From: an uncultured Sphingomonadales bacterium
GTDB taxonomy: Bacteria > Pseudomonadota > Alphaproteobacteria > Sphingomonadales > Sphingomonadaceae
NCBI GenBank assembly: GCA_903832325.1
Contig: CAILBC010000003.1
Location: 1-64,000 of the forward strand
Length of the DNA stretch: 64,000 bases
Direction: 5' to 3'
Part shown: positions 1 through 10,238 of the stretch, one piece after another
How the letters are laid out: every line of letters starts with the position of its first letter
Numbering within the stretch: position 1 is the stretch's first letter
Notes under the pieces: generated by a model
The model's database searches: none
What the model saw: the letters and a program-made list of their open reading frames with translations, nothing else
Told to the model about the DNA's origin: nothing
Program-made: the position numbers and the translations under genes

Positions 1-2
1 AG

Positions 3-161
3 CGCCCAGGAATGGCGCCGCAATTCGGGTATGACCATGATTGGGCGCATAGCTACTCGGCGGCTTTGCATGAGGCGGACGGCAGGTTGCAGCACGAGCG
101 GCCGTTCACGCCCCCGCCGCTGAATTTCGTGAGTTGGTCGCCATTCGCCATAGCCTTTTAG
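3..161 (+). CDS. C-terminal fragment of an unidentified protein, cut by the window edge
   Basis: The third frame is open from the window edge to a TAG at 159-161 and gives about 52 residues. The tail is rich in aromatic residues and His, and ends in NFVSWSPFAIAF. Third codon positions are mostly G or C, as in the neighbouring genes, which suggests a real coding end. It converges with oxyR. I do not recognise the family. The internal ATG at 12 could make it a separate 49-residue ORF, but a truncated larger gene is more likely. Confidence 0.35.
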   Translation, partial: RPGMAPQFGYDHDWAHSYSAALHEADGRLQHERPFTPPPLNFVSWSPFAIAF

Positions 162-259
162 GCCAGCTGAACGTCCGCTAAGCCACCATCGCCCCCCGGT
201 ACTTGCCTGTCAGCAACCGGCCAATACCCCGCCGGCAAACATCGCCGCGCACCCAAAGA

Positions 260-1156
260 TCACCCCGCCCGCAATTCCTCCGCCAGCAGCCGGAACTCAT
301 CGCCTCGTGGCGAATTTTTTCGCCACACCAGTGCGATGCGGCGAAAGGCCTGGTCGCTGTTCAGGGGGCGGGCGACAATCCGGGTGCCTGCCAGAATTCC
401 TGCGGTGATCGCCATTTCGGGCAGCATCGTCAGGCCCAGGCCGTTGTCGACCATTTGCACCAGGGTGTGCAGCGATGTGCCGATCATCGTGGCGCTGGCG
501 CGCAGTTCGGGGCGGCTGCAGGCGGCGAGTGCGTGTTCTTTCAGGCAGTGGCCGTCTTCCAGCAGCAGCAGGCGGTTTTCATCGATCGATGCGGGCGAAA
601 TCATCGCCGGCGGGTCGCGCGGGTCATCATGGGGCAGGGCGATCAGCAGCGGATCGTTGAACAGGTGCACCGTTTCCACATCGCCCGTGGCAAACGGCAG
701 GGCCAGCAGCACGCAATCGGCGCGGCCGTGGTGCAGCGATTCGATGGCCGCGGCGCTGGGTTCTTCGCGCAGAAACAGGCGCAGTTGCGGGCGTTCGGCG
801 CGCAGCCGCGGCAGGATGCGCGGCAGCAGGAACGGGGCGATCGTGGGGATCACGCTCATCCGCAATTCGCCTGCCAGCGGCGCACCGTGCGATTGCACCA
901 GTTCCGACAATTCCTCTGCCTCGCGCAGCAGGCGGTGCGCCTTGGCCACCACCTGGTTGCCCAGCGGGGTGAACCGCACCACCCGCCGCGTGCGTTCTAC
1001 CAGCGTCACGTTCAGCAGCGATTCCAGTTCGCGCAAGCCGGCCGACAGCGTCGATTGCGACACGAAGCAGGCCTCTGCCGCGCGGCCGAAATGGCCATGT
1101 TCGTGCAGCGCCACCAGATATTGCAGCTGCTTCAGCGTGGGCAGATAGATGCTCAT
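260..1156 (-). CDS. oxyR: OxyR, LysR-family hydrogen peroxide-sensing activator
   Basis: This is a 298-residue LysR-type regulator with an N-terminal winged helix-turn-helix (about residues 6-65, LKQLQYLVAL then SQSTLSAGLRELE) and a periplasmic-binding-like effector domain from about 95. The decisive feature is the pair Cys204 and Cys213 in GHCLKEHALAAC. The spacing is the same as the redox-active C199/C208 pair of E. coli OxyR, so the protein should be activated by disulfide formation on peroxide exposure. Its start overlaps the RNase D stop as TGATG, so the two genes are likely co-transcribed and translationally coupled. No catalase or alkyl hydroperoxide reductase lies next to it in the window. 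Confidence 0.92.
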   Translation of the reverse strand: MSIYLPTLKQLQYLVALHEHGHFGRAAEACFVSQSTLSAGLRELESLLNVTLVERTRRVVRFTPLGNQVVAKAHRLLREAEELSELVQSHGAPLAGELRMSVIPTIAPFLLPRILPRLRAERPQLRLFLREEPSAAAIESLHHGRADCVLLALPFATGDVETVHLFNDPLLIALPHDDPRDPPAMISPASIDENRLLLLEDGHCLKEHALAACSRPELRASATMIGTSLHTLVQMVDNGLGLTMLPEMAITAGILAGTRIVARPLNSDQAFRRIALVWRKNSPRGDEFRLLAEELRAG

Positions 1157-2472
1157 CAGGCCTCGCCGTCGGTCTCCGCTGCGGCGTGGTGCGCGGCTTC
1201 GGCCGCTTCGGCTTCTTCCACCTGGTCATCATGGTCGACCGGGCGAAACGTTTCGTCGTCAATGTCTTCCACAACGTCTTCCGCCGCATCGCCGTCGCTG
1301 CCGATATCGTCGATATGCGCCATTTTCAGCTTGTTCCTGACCACGGCAAAGGCCAGCCGCCCTTCAACCAGGTTCAGCGCATCGCGCCCGAACTGGTCAA
1401 ACCGCCAGCCTTCCAGAATGGCCAGCCCCTTGCGCTGCCCGGCGGCCAGCGCCTCCAGATCGTCGCTGCGCGCAAGCAGGCGCGCGGCAATATCGATTTC
1501 GCGGCTGCGGATTTTCAGCAGCAGCTTCAACAAGTCGGCCACCAGCGCGCCTTCCTTGCCCAGCGGCGCGCCACGCGGTGCGCGCGGCGGCATTTCCGCC
1601 TCGGTCAACGGTTTGGCATCGGCCAGGCACTGCATCAGCCGCCGGCCGATTTCATTGTCGCGCCATCCGGCCGAAAGCCCGCGCACTTTGGCCAGGTCCG
1701 CCTGGTCGCGCGGGGCATGGCTGGCAAGGTCGGCCAGCGTTTCATCGCGCATGATCCGGCCGCGCGGAATGTTCTTGTCCATCGCCTCGGTCTCGCGCCA
1801 GGCGGCCAGCGCCTTCAGCCGGCCCAGCACCGCATGGTTGCGGCTGGGCGGGCGGATTTTCTGCCACACCGTCGCGGGGTCGTTGCGATAATTTGCCGGA
1901 TCGGCCAGCTTTTCCATCTCGATATCCAGCCATTCGCCGCGCCCGGTCTTGATCAGCCGCTTCAGCATGCGCGGGAAAATCTTTGACAGGTGGGTCACAT
2001 CGCCGATGGCGTATTCAATCTGCCGCTCGGTCAGCGGGCGGCGCGACCAATCGGTAAAGCGCGCGCCCTTGTCGATCGGAAAGCCCAGCCACGCCTCTAC
2101 CAGGTTGGAATAGCCGATCTGTTCGGACTGGCTGATCGCCATCATCGCGATCTGCGTGTCGAAAATCGGGTGCGGGGTGCGCCCGGTCAGGTTGTAGATG
2201 ATTTCCACATCCTGCCCGCCGGCGTGAAACACTTTCAGCACGTCTTCGTTATCGACCAGCAGATTGAGCAGCGGCGACAGATCGATGCCATGGGCCATCG
2301 GGTCGATCGCCGCGGCCTCTTTGTCATCGGCGATCTGCACCAGGCACAGTTCCGGCCAATAGGTGTTTTCTCGCATGAATTCGGTATCGACCGTGATGAA
2401 ATCGGCCGTGGCCAGGCGCGCGCAAAGCTCGGTCAACGCTTCGGTGGTGGTGATCAGCGGATGAATTTTCAT
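1156..2472 (-). CDS. rnd: Ribonuclease D, 3'-5' exoribonuclease of tRNA maturation
   Basis: The protein has 438 residues. The DEDDy exonuclease domain shows TVDTEF (Asp29, Glu31), then VFHAGGQDVEIIYN and YAIGDVTHL, which supply the remaining metal-binding Asp residues and the Tyr. An HRDC-like helical region follows. The start is placed at MKIHPLITT because residues before it are not RNase D-like. The protein is longer than the usual 370-390 residues because of an acidic Asp/Glu-rich C-terminal tail of about 50 residues, whose role is unknown. Family role: trimming of stable RNA 3' ends. It precedes oxyR with a one-base overlap and is divergent from aspS. Confidence 0.92.
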   Translation of the reverse strand: MKIHPLITTTEALTELCARLATADFITVDTEFMRENTYWPELCLVQIADDKEAAAIDPMAHGIDLSPLLNLLVDNEDVLKVFHAGGQDVEIIYNLTGRTPHPIFDTQIAMMAISQSEQIGYSNLVEAWLGFPIDKGARFTDWSRRPLTERQIEYAIGDVTHLSKIFPRMLKRLIKTGRGEWLDIEMEKLADPANYRNDPATVWQKIRPPSRNHAVLGRLKALAAWRETEAMDKNIPRGRIMRDETLADLASHAPRDQADLAKVRGLSAGWRDNEIGRRLMQCLADAKPLTEAEMPPRAPRGAPLGKEGALVADLLKLLLKIRSREIDIAARLLARSDDLEALAAGQRKGLAILEGWRFDQFGRDALNLVEGRLAFAVVRNKLKMAHIDDIGSDGDAAEDVVEDIDDETFRPVDHDDQVEEAEAAEAAHHAAAETDGEA

Positions 2473-2632
2473 CGGTCTTTTCGTTAGTGATGCCCGATCA
2501 CGCGCCAATGGCGGCAAACCCGGCTTTTGCGGTACCCCCGTCCGGGGGCGGCGGCTTGACAAAATGACGGCCATCGCCTCTTGGCCGCACATAAATCCCT
2601 GCCCGATTGCGGCATGAATGGAAAGACCTTCG

Positions 2633-4414
2633 ATGCATCCCTATCGTTCACACACTTGCGCTGCCCTGACGCGCGATGACGTCGGCCAGACCGTCCGTCT
2701 GTCGGGCTGGGTGCATCGCAAGCGCGATCACGGCGGCGTGCTGTTTGTCGATCTGCGCGATCATTACGGCCTCACCCAGATTGTCGCCGATGTCGACAGC
2801 CCGGCACTGGCCGTGCTGGAATCGCTGCGCGTGGAAAGCGTGGTGACCATCGACGGGCTGGTCAAGGCGCGCGCCGAGGGCACGATCAACCCCAATCTCG
2901 CCACCGGCGCGATCGAAGTCTATGCCCGCAGCGCCACGGTGCTGTCGGCGGCCGAAGAATTGCCCATGCCGGTGGCCGGCGAACAGGAATATCCCGAAGA
3001 TATCCGCCTGCGGTACCGTTTTCTCGATTTGCGGCGCGACCGCCTGCACGCCAATATCGTGCGCCGGACGAAAGTGATCTCGTCGATGCGCCGGCGGATG
3101 GAAACGGCCGGCTTCACCGAATATTCCACCCCGATTCTCACCGCATCAAGCCCCGAAGGCGCGCGCGATTTCCTCGTGCCCAGCCGCATTCATCCGGGCA
3201 AGTTCTATGCCCTGCCGCAGGCGCCGCAGCAGTACAAACAGCTGCTGATGGTTGCCGGGTTCGATCGCTATTTCCAGATTGCGCCGTGTTTTCGCGATGA
3301 AGACCCGCGCGCAGACCGGCTGCCCGGCGAATTCTATCAGCTTGATCTGGAAATGAGCTTTGTCACCCAGGAAGAAGTCTGGGAAACGATGGAGCCTGTT
3401 ATCGGCGCGATTTTCGAAGAATTCGCCGATGGCAAGACGGTCACGCCCGGCGGCAGCTTTCCGCGCATCGCCCATGACGAGGCCATGCTGAAATACGGCT
3501 CTGACAAGCCCGATCTGCGCAACCCGCTGATCATCACCGATGTGTCGCACCATTTTGCCACCTCGGGCTTTGGCCTGTTCGAACGCATTGTCGGCGGCGG
3601 CGGCGTGGTGCGCGCGATCCCCGCGCCGGGCACTGCGGAAAAAAGCCGCAAGTTCTTTGACGAAATGAACGACTGGGCCCGCGCCGAAGGGCACGCGGGC
3701 CTGGGCTATGTCACGCGAAAGGGCGGCGAATTCGGCGGCCCGATTGCGAAAAACCACGGCGCCGAGGGCATGGCGGCGCTGTATGATGCGCTTGGCCTCG
3801 GGCCCGATGACGGCCTGTTCTTTGCCGCGGGCAAGGCGGCGCAGGCGGCAAAGCTGGCGGGCCTGGCGCGCACCCGCATCGCCGATCAACTGGGCCTGAT
3901 CGAAGCCGATGCCTTCCGCCTGTGCTGGATTGTCGATTTCCCGTTCTACGAATGGGATGAAGACGAGAAAAAGGTGGAATTCGCGCACAATCCGTTCTCG
4001 ATGCCGCAGGGCGGGATCGACGCGCTGAACAGTGCCGACCCGTTGACGATCAAGGCATTCCAGTATGATCTGGTGTGCAACGGCTTTGAAATCGCCTCTG
4101 GCTCGATCCGCAACCAGGACCCGGCGACAATGGTCCGCGCGTTCGAACTGGTCGGGCTGTCGCAGGCCGATGTGGAGGACCGCTTTGGCGGGCTGTACCG
4201 CGCATTCCAGTATGGCGCGCCGCCGCACGGGGGCATGGCCGCCGGGGTGGATCGCATTGTCATGCTGGTGTGCGGCGCGCAAAACCTGCGCGAGGTTTCG
4301 CTGTTTCCGATGAACCAGCGTGCCGAAGACCTGCTGATGGGCGCACCAACCCCGGCCGAGCCGCGCCAGCTGCGCGAATTGTCGATTCGCGTTGTCGACG
4401 CACCGAAAAGCTGA
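2633..4414 (+). CDS. aspS: Aspartyl-tRNA synthetase, probably non-discriminating (Asp/Asn)
   Basis: This 593-residue bacterial-type class II aminoacyl-tRNA synthetase charges tRNA with aspartate. It has an N-terminal OB-fold anticodon-binding domain ([13 protein letters not shown]), the catalytic core with [10 protein letters not shown] (motif 2), the GAD insertion, and a C-terminal motif 3 with GVDRIVML. The start is the ATG at 2633, behind GGAAAGACC, in preference to an ATG five codons upstream. The His in RKRDHGG matches the residue reported to mark non-discriminating AspRS in Pseudomonas. The enzyme may therefore also aspartylate tRNA-Asn for GatCAB; this is inference from one position. 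Confidence 0.95.
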   Translation: MHPYRSHTCAALTRDDVGQTVRLSGWVHRKRDHGGVLFVDLRDHYGLTQIVADVDSPALAVLESLRVESVVTIDGLVKARAEGTINPNLATGAIEVYARSATVLSAAEELPMPVAGEQEYPEDIRLRYRFLDLRRDRLHANIVRRTKVISSMRRRMETAGFTEYSTPILTASSPEGARDFLVPSRIHPGKFYALPQAPQQYKQLLMVAGFDRYFQIAPCFRDEDPRADRLPGEFYQLDLEMSFVTQEEVWETMEPVIGAIFEEFADGKTVTPGGSFPRIAHDEAMLKYGSDKPDLRNPLIITDVSHHFATSGFGLFERIVGGGGVVRAIPAPGTAEKSRKFFDEMNDWARAEGHAGLGYVTRKGGEFGGPIAKNHGAEGMAALYDALGLGPDDGLFFAAGKAAQAAKLAGLARTRIADQLGLIEADAFRLCWIVDFPFYEWDEDEKKVEFAHNPFSMPQGGIDALNSADPLTIKAFQYDLVCNGFEIASGSIRNQDPATMVRAFELVGLSQADVEDRFGGLYRAFQYGAPPHGGMAAGVDRIVMLVCGAQNLREVSLFPMNQRAEDLLMGAPTPAEPRQLRELSIRVVDAPKS

Positions 4415-4570
4415 ACGGGATTCCCGAACGATTCCGCGCACAAAGCGGCTTCATTCGGGGGTGCCTTTCGTCTCCCACTTGCCAGCGGGGCTCGTGCCTA
4501 TTAGGGCGATGCCCTGAACGGTAGAACCGCCGTAACTCGTCACCCTGTTTCGTCTGAAGGGACACATCGA

Positions 4571-4807
4571 ATGAGCGATACCGCCGACCGCGTTAAGAAG
4601 ATCGTTGTCGAGCACCTTGGCGTCGAGGCCGACAAGGTCACCGAAGAAGCCAGCTTCATCGACGATCTTGGCGCCGACTCGCTCGACATCGTCGAGCTGG
4701 TGATGGCCTTCGAAGAAGAGTTTGGTGTCGAGATCCCCGACGATGCGGCGGAAAAGATCGCCACTGTCGCCGATGCGATCAAATACATCGACGAAAACAA
4801 GGGCTGA
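4571..4807 (+). CDS. acpP: Acyl carrier protein
   Basis: This is a 78-residue acidic helical protein with the phosphopantetheine attachment motif GADSLD, where Ser37 carries the prosthetic group. It shuttles acyl intermediates in type II fatty-acid synthesis and donates acyl groups to phospholipid and lipid A pathways in the cytoplasm. A GAAGGGAC ribosome-binding site lies just upstream. Length and sequence are canonical. It is followed after 264 bases by fabF, the usual acpP-fabF order. Confidence 0.98.
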   Translation: MSDTADRVKKIVVEHLGVEADKVTEEASFIDDLGADSLDIVELVMAFEEEFGVEIPDDAAEKIATVADAIKYIDENKG

Positions 4808-4828
4808 TCACCCTGAACTCCTCATGCT

Positions 4829-4871
4829 GGCCCGGCCTTGCGCCCGGCTGGTGGCGTGGCTTCGCCGGGCC
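4829..4871 (+). terminator. Imperfect GC-rich hairpin after acpP
   Basis: The 8-base arms GGCCCGGC and GCCGGGCC enclose a smaller CGCC/GGCG stem just downstream of the acpP stop. There is no T-run, so it may only attenuate read-through. That would fit the much higher amount of ACP than FabF that cells need. Function is inferred. Confidence 0.35.
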
Positions 4872-4966
4872 GGTGCAATCACCGTTCCGGCAAAACCGCG
4901 ATTGCCGGGGGGTAGGACATAGGCAGGCTCGGCCCACACGCTGGGCTGGGCCTGTTGTCTTTTCGG

Positions 4967-4985
4967 GCCCGGCTGATTGCCGGGC
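4967..4985 (+). other. Perfect 7-bp hairpin in the fabF leader
   Basis: GCCCGGC and GCCGGGC flank a 5-base loop in the 264-base acpP-fabF spacer, about 85 bases before the fabF start. It is a second possible attenuation structure. The rest of the spacer shows no ORF or recognised motif. Confidence 0.3.
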
Positions 4986-5071
4986 ATTGAAAACGAAGCA
5001 ATACCAAACAACTGGAATGGTGGACGGATGCCGCGGCATCGTGTTCGACCCGTTTTGATCCGGAGAAAGCA

Positions 5072-6328
<1,257 letters not shown>

Positions 6329-6366
6329 CCAGAAACAGGCCGCACAAGCGCGGCAAGAGGTTGGCC

Positions 6367-7347
6367 GTGCGACGCATAAGCAAGACGCGATGGGTGCTCG
6401 GCGCGGGGCTGGCGCTGCTGCTGGCCTATGGCGTGCATTTCCTCTGGGGCTGGTACGGGCCGGGCCCGCTGGCGCAGGATACCACGTTCATCGTGTCCGA
6501 AGGGGTGGGCATGGCCAGCGTGGCGCAGGATCTGGAAAGCCAGGGCGCGGTCGCCTCGGCCTCAACATTCCGCGCCCGGGTGCGCCTGCTGGGCCTGCGC
6601 GCCGGGCTGAAAGCCGGCGAATTCCTGCTGCCCGCGCATGCCAGCGGCGCGCAGATCCTGGCCATCCTGCAGGGCCGCGAGGGCGTGATGCGCCGGTTGT
6701 TCACCGTGCCCGAAGGGATGCCCGCGGTGCTCGTGCATGAAAAGCTGATGGCGCAGCCAATGCTCACCGGCCCCGCGCCGGTCCCCGCCGAAGGCTCGAT
6801 TCTGCCCGACAGCTATGACTATCAACGCGGCGAGGCGCGCGCCGCAGTGGTCGCCCGGATGACAAAGGCGATGACCACCACGCTGGCCGATCTCTGGGCA
6901 AAGCGATCGCCGCACACGGTGGCCAAGACCCCCGAAGAAGCGGTGATCCTGGCTTCGATTGTCGAAAAGGAAACCGGAAAGCCCGGCGAACGCCGCATGG
7001 TTGCCGGGCTCTATTCGAACCGCCTGCGCCAGGGCATGAAGCTGCAGGCCGATCCCACGATCATCTATCCGATCACGCAGGGGCGCCCGCTGGGGCGGCG
7101 GATTCGCGAATCCGAAATCCACGCGGTCAACGATTACAACACGTATGCCATGGTCGGGCTGCCCAAGGGTCCGATCACCAATCCCGGGCGCGCCAGCATT
7201 GCGGCCGTGCTCGATCCCGCCGAAACCCACGCGTTGTACATGGTGGCCGACGGGACCGGCGGGCATGTCTTTGCCGATACGCTGGAACAGCATAATGCCA
7301 ATGTTGCCAAATGGTTCGCCATCCGGCGTGCAAAGGGCGAAATGTGA
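6367..7347 (+). CDS. mltG: Endolytic murein transglycosylase MltG
   Basis: This inner-membrane enzyme (about 326 residues) cleaves nascent glycan strands and sets their length. One N-terminal membrane segment (WVLGAGLALLLAYGVHFLWG) is followed by a LysM-like region and the YceG catalytic domain. The catalytic Glu lies in ASIVEKETG, and the family signature LPKGPITNPG is present. I chose the GTG at 6367 because AAGAGG lies six bases before it. A TTG at 6325, overlapping the fabF stop, would add 14 basic residues. The acpP-fabF-mltG order is widely conserved. Confidence 0.92.
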   Translation: MRRISKTRWVLGAGLALLLAYGVHFLWGWYGPGPLAQDTTFIVSEGVGMASVAQDLESQGAVASASTFRARVRLLGLRAGLKAGEFLLPAHASGAQILAILQGREGVMRRLFTVPEGMPAVLVHEKLMAQPMLTGPAPVPAEGSILPDSYDYQRGEARAAVVARMTKAMTTTLADLWAKRSPHTVAKTPEEAVILASIVEKETGKPGERRMVAGLYSNRLRQGMKLQADPTIIYPITQGRPLGRRIRESEIHAVNDYNTYAMVGLPKGPITNPGRASIAAVLDPAETHALYMVADGTGGHVFADTLEQHNANVAKWFAIRRAKGEM

Positions 7348-7469
7348 TGCGCCGGGTCCGCCATGGCCCGGTGCCATGACGGACTTGCCCGCCGTTAACG
7401 ATTCGCTAGGGGTTTTTCCGCTAGGTGTTTTCCCGCAGGGCCGCGCCACGGGTTGGTCAGGACTTGTGC

Positions 7470-7536
7470 GCGGGACCATTCCGGCCTTTGCCGAAGCCTC
7501 CATCCACGGGCTTGCGGCCTGGCCGAATGGTCCCGC
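7470..7536. repeat. Long imperfect inverted repeat in the mltG-2H phosphoesterase spacer
   Basis: GCGGGACCATTC at 7470-7481 is repeated exactly as its inverse, GAATGGTCCCGC, at 7525-7536. The pairing continues inward through GGCC with a single bulge and then an imperfect CCGAAGCC/GGCTTGCGG stem. The result is one long hairpin filling much of the 224-base spacer. No T-run follows. It could be a processing or termination structure, or a decayed mobile repeat. Confidence 0.6.
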
Positions 7537-7571
7537 CCAGTTTTCCCCATCGCCGATTTGGGTCATGCATC

Positions 7572-8093
7572 ATGCGTGATCGCACGCCGCATATCGTGCT
7601 GGCGGTGCTGCCCGATGCGGCGCAGGCGCGGCTCGATGGCTTGCGCCGGGCGCATTATCCGCCCGAACGCAACCGGGTGCCGGCGCATTGCACGCTGTTC
7701 CACGCCATTCCCGGGATGATCGCGGAGGAACTGGCCGCCGTGCTGGCCACAATCGCCGCCGCCACCCCGCCGCCGCGCGCGCGCATCGATCGGATCATCG
7801 ATCTGGACGGCGGCACCGCGCTGGGCGTGACCAGCCCCGATCTCATCGATCTGCGCGGGGATCTGGCCGACCGGTTCCACGGTCTGCTGTCGGGCGCCGA
7901 TGCCGTGCCGCCACGCCTGCACGTAACCATCCAGAACAAAGTTGAACGGCGCACCGCGCACCAGTTGCAATCGGCGCTGCGCAGTACGTGGCAGCCTCTG
8001 GATATCACGATTCCGGCGCTGGCGGTGCACCGCGTGGTGGACGGCGCGTGGTTTCCGGTCGGCACCTGGCGTTTGCGCCAGGCGCGGCGGTAA
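7572..8093 (+). CDS. 2'-5' RNA ligase / 2H phosphoesterase family protein
   Basis: This 173-residue protein carries both signature tetrapeptides of the 2H fold, HCTL at about residue 39 and HVTI at about 117. These form the paired catalytic histidines. Family members act on 2'-5' or cyclic phosphodiester linkages in RNA or nucleotides; the physiological substrate here is unknown. The ATG at 7572 is chosen because upstream residues encoded in the same frame resemble spacer. It stands between the envelope cluster and cbbR and is convergent with cbbR. Confidence 0.8.
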   Translation: MRDRTPHIVLAVLPDAAQARLDGLRRAHYPPERNRVPAHCTLFHAIPGMIAEELAAVLATIAAATPPPRARIDRIIDLDGGTALGVTSPDLIDLRGDLADRFHGLLSGADAVPPRLHVTIQNKVERRTAHQLQSALRSTWQPLDITIPALAVHRVVDGAWFPVGTWRLRQARR

Positions 8094-8109
8094 CCGCCCG
8101 ACTGTTCTG

Positions 8110-9048
8110 TCACACCGGCACGGGCGGAGCAGTCAGCGCCGCCACCGGCAGGAATTCGCTGCCCCGCCGCGCCAGAAAATCGCGGAACACGGTCATCGCC
8201 GGGGATGGCGTGCGATCGACCAGATTGACTGCAAACCACTGGCGCCGCACCGGGGTGTCGATCACGTCCAGGATCACCAGCCGGCCCAGTTCGACTTCGG
8301 TGGCGATCGTGTGCGCCGAAATGAACGCCACGCCCAGCCCGGCCATGACCGCCTGCTTGATCGATTCGTTCGATCCGAATTCGGGGCCCAGCCGGTCGTT
8401 GCGCCCGGGAATATCGGCAAAGAACAGCTCCAGCGAACTGCGCGTGCCCGATCCGTGTTCGCGCACCAGAAAGGTCTCTTCGGCAACGCGCCGTTTGGCA
8501 ATCGCGCGTTCGCCCGCCAGCGGATGATCGGGCGCGGCCACGATCACCAGCGGATGTTCGCCCAGCAGGAACGATTGCACGGCCACCTGCCATGGCGGCC
8601 GGCCCATCAGCGCAACATCGACATGGCGCTCGGCCAGATCGGCAATCACCGCGGCGCGATTGCCAATGCGCAGCCGCACCTCGATTCCGGGAAATTCGGC
8701 CATGAACGCCGCGGCCATCTGCGGCGCGAAATATTTCGCCGTTGATACCGCGCCAAAGCGCAGGATGCCGCGCCCGGAATCGCGCACCGCGATCAATTCG
8801 TCGGCCAACTGGTTCAGCCGGGCATCGATCGCCTGCGCCGCGGCAATCACCGCCAGCCCGGCGGCGGTGGCGCGAAACCCGTCGCGCGTGCGGTCAAACA
8901 GCACGGCATTGGCCTCTGCCTCCGCCTGCTGGATCTGCAGCGTCACGGCCGAGGGCGTCAGGCCAAGCTCGCGCGCGGCCAGATTGATCTTGCCCAGCCG
9001 GTTGACCGCCAGCACCGCGTGCAATTGCCGAAAAGTGATTTGCCGCAT
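8110..9048 (-). CDS. cbbR: CbbR-type LysR regulator of the Calvin cycle genes
   Basis: This is a 312-residue LysR-family regulator. The N-terminal winged HTH reads ITFRQLHAVLAV then LTPSAVTLQIQQAEAE, and the effector domain includes the CbbR-like stretch REHGSGTRSSLELFF. It is transcribed away from fbp-prk-fba-cbbLSXY, the usual position for CbbR. By family knowledge it activates the operon in response to metabolites such as RuBP or NADPH. The start at MRQITF is chosen because the longer ORF runs back over the intergenic control region. Confidence 0.88.
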   Translation of the reverse strand: MRQITFRQLHAVLAVNRLGKINLAARELGLTPSAVTLQIQQAEAEANAVLFDRTRDGFRATAAGLAVIAAAQAIDARLNQLADELIAVRDSGRGILRFGAVSTAKYFAPQMAAAFMAEFPGIEVRLRIGNRAAVIADLAERHVDVALMGRPPWQVAVQSFLLGEHPLVIVAAPDHPLAGERAIAKRRVAEETFLVREHGSGTRSSLELFFADIPGRNDRLGPEFGSNESIKQAVMAGLGVAFISAHTIATEVELGRLVILDVIDTPVRRQWFAVNLVDRTPSPAMTVFRDFLARRGSEFLPVAALTAPPVPV

Positions 9049-9066
9049 CGCACAAAGTAAGAAAAA

Positions 9067-9092
9067 TTTATTTCCAATGTCAAGATAATAAA
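9067..9092. promoter_or_regulatory. Candidate CbbR operator between cbbR and fbp
   Basis: A perfect dyad TTTATT-N14-AATAAA lies in a conspicuously AT-rich patch of the 120-base divergent spacer, 19 bases upstream of cbbR. LysR regulators bind such interrupted dyads (T-N11-A type; TNA-N7/8-TNA for CbbR). Position and symmetry support a shared operator that controls both directions. Binding is inferred. Confidence 0.6.
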
Positions 9093-9168
9093 CTTTACTA
9101 ATTCTGGTCGCGATGGCCTTCTTCCGCTCATGGAGCGCCGCCCACGGCGCCGGGTTTGGGAGAGTGCG

Positions 9169-10233
9169 ATGATCGAGCCGGGCCTGGGCGCGCATCTTGC
9201 GCGCCATGCCAACTCTGCTGCGCCCCATGCAGGCGAAGTGGCCGCGACCATCGCGGCGCTTGCTGCCGCCGGTGTCACGTTGGCCTCCACCATTGCCGAA
9301 GGCGCGCTGGGCGGGGCCCTTGCCGCCCAGGTCGGCGCCGCGAACAGCGATGGCGATAGCCAGCGCGGGCTCGATCTCCTGGCTGATGAACGCTTTCTCG
9401 CTGCCGCCGCCGGGGTGCCGGTCGGTCTCTATGCCTCCGAAGAATTGCCCGATCCGGTGCGCATCGGCGGGCAGGGCGATGGCCCGGCGCGGCCGCTGGC
9501 GCTGGCGATCGATCCGCTCGACGGGTCATCCAATATCGATACCAATGTGCCGATCGGCACGATTTTTTCGATCCGGCCGATCGTCGGCGATGCCACTGCC
9601 GATCCGCAGGCCAGTTTCCGCACCCACGGGCACGATCAGATCGCCGCCGGGTTCCTGATCTATGGCCCGCAGACCGCGCTGGTGCTGACCCTGGGGCAGG
9701 GCACCGACATATTCGTCCATTCGCCCGCCGCCGGTGGCTTTCAGCGCGTGGCCAGCAGCATCGCGATCCCGCCCAAAACGCGCGAATTCGCGATCAACGC
9801 CTCGAACTATCGGCATTGGGACGAAGCGGTGCGGCTCTATTTCGATGATTGCATCAAAGGCGGCCACGGCCCGCGTGAAAGCGAATTCAACATGCGCTGG
9901 ATCGCCTCGCTCGTGGCCGAAGCCTATCGCATCCTGATCCGCGGCGGGGTGTTCCTCTATCCCGGTGATCGCCGCCGCGGCTATGCCCAGGGGCGGCTGC
10001 GGCTGGTCTATGAAGCGCACCCCATGGCCATGCTGGTCGAACAGGCCGGCGGTGCCGCAACCGACGGCATCGGCCCGATCCTCGATATCGCTGCCACTTC
10101 GCTGCACCAGCGCACCCCGCTGGTGTTCGGATCGACCGCCGAAGTCGCGCGGATCGGTCGCTATCACACGCTGCCCAGCCAGATGGCCGATCGCGCGCCA
10201 CTGTTTGGCAAGCGCGGTCTGTTCAGGGCATAA
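9169..10233 (+). CDS. cbbF: Class I fructose-1,6-bisphosphatase (CbbF type)
   Basis: This 354-residue enzyme hydrolyses fructose-1,6-bisphosphate (possibly also sedoheptulose-1,7-bisphosphate) in the regenerative Calvin phase. Metal-site residues are visible in YASEE (about 89-92) and in DPLDGSSNIDTN (Asp115, Asp118). The C-terminal YPGDRRRGYAQGRLRLVYEAHPMA motif contributes to substrate binding. The start at 9169 has a GGGAGAG site. It is the first gene of the cbb operon, and prk follows after 5 bases. Location in the cluster supports the autotrophic isoform. Confidence 0.94.
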   Translation: MIEPGLGAHLARHANSAAPHAGEVAATIAALAAAGVTLASTIAEGALGGALAAQVGAANSDGDSQRGLDLLADERFLAAAAGVPVGLYASEELPDPVRIGGQGDGPARPLALAIDPLDGSSNIDTNVPIGTIFSIRPIVGDATADPQASFRTHGHDQIAAGFLIYGPQTALVLTLGQGTDIFVHSPAAGGFQRVASSIAIPPKTREFAINASNYRHWDEAVRLYFDDCIKGGHGPRESEFNMRWIASLVAEAYRILIRGGVFLYPGDRRRGYAQGRLRLVYEAHPMAMLVEQAGGAATDGIGPILDIAATSLHQRTPLVFGSTAEVARIGRYHTLPSQMADRAPLFGKRGLFRA

Positions 10234-10238
10234 CGATC

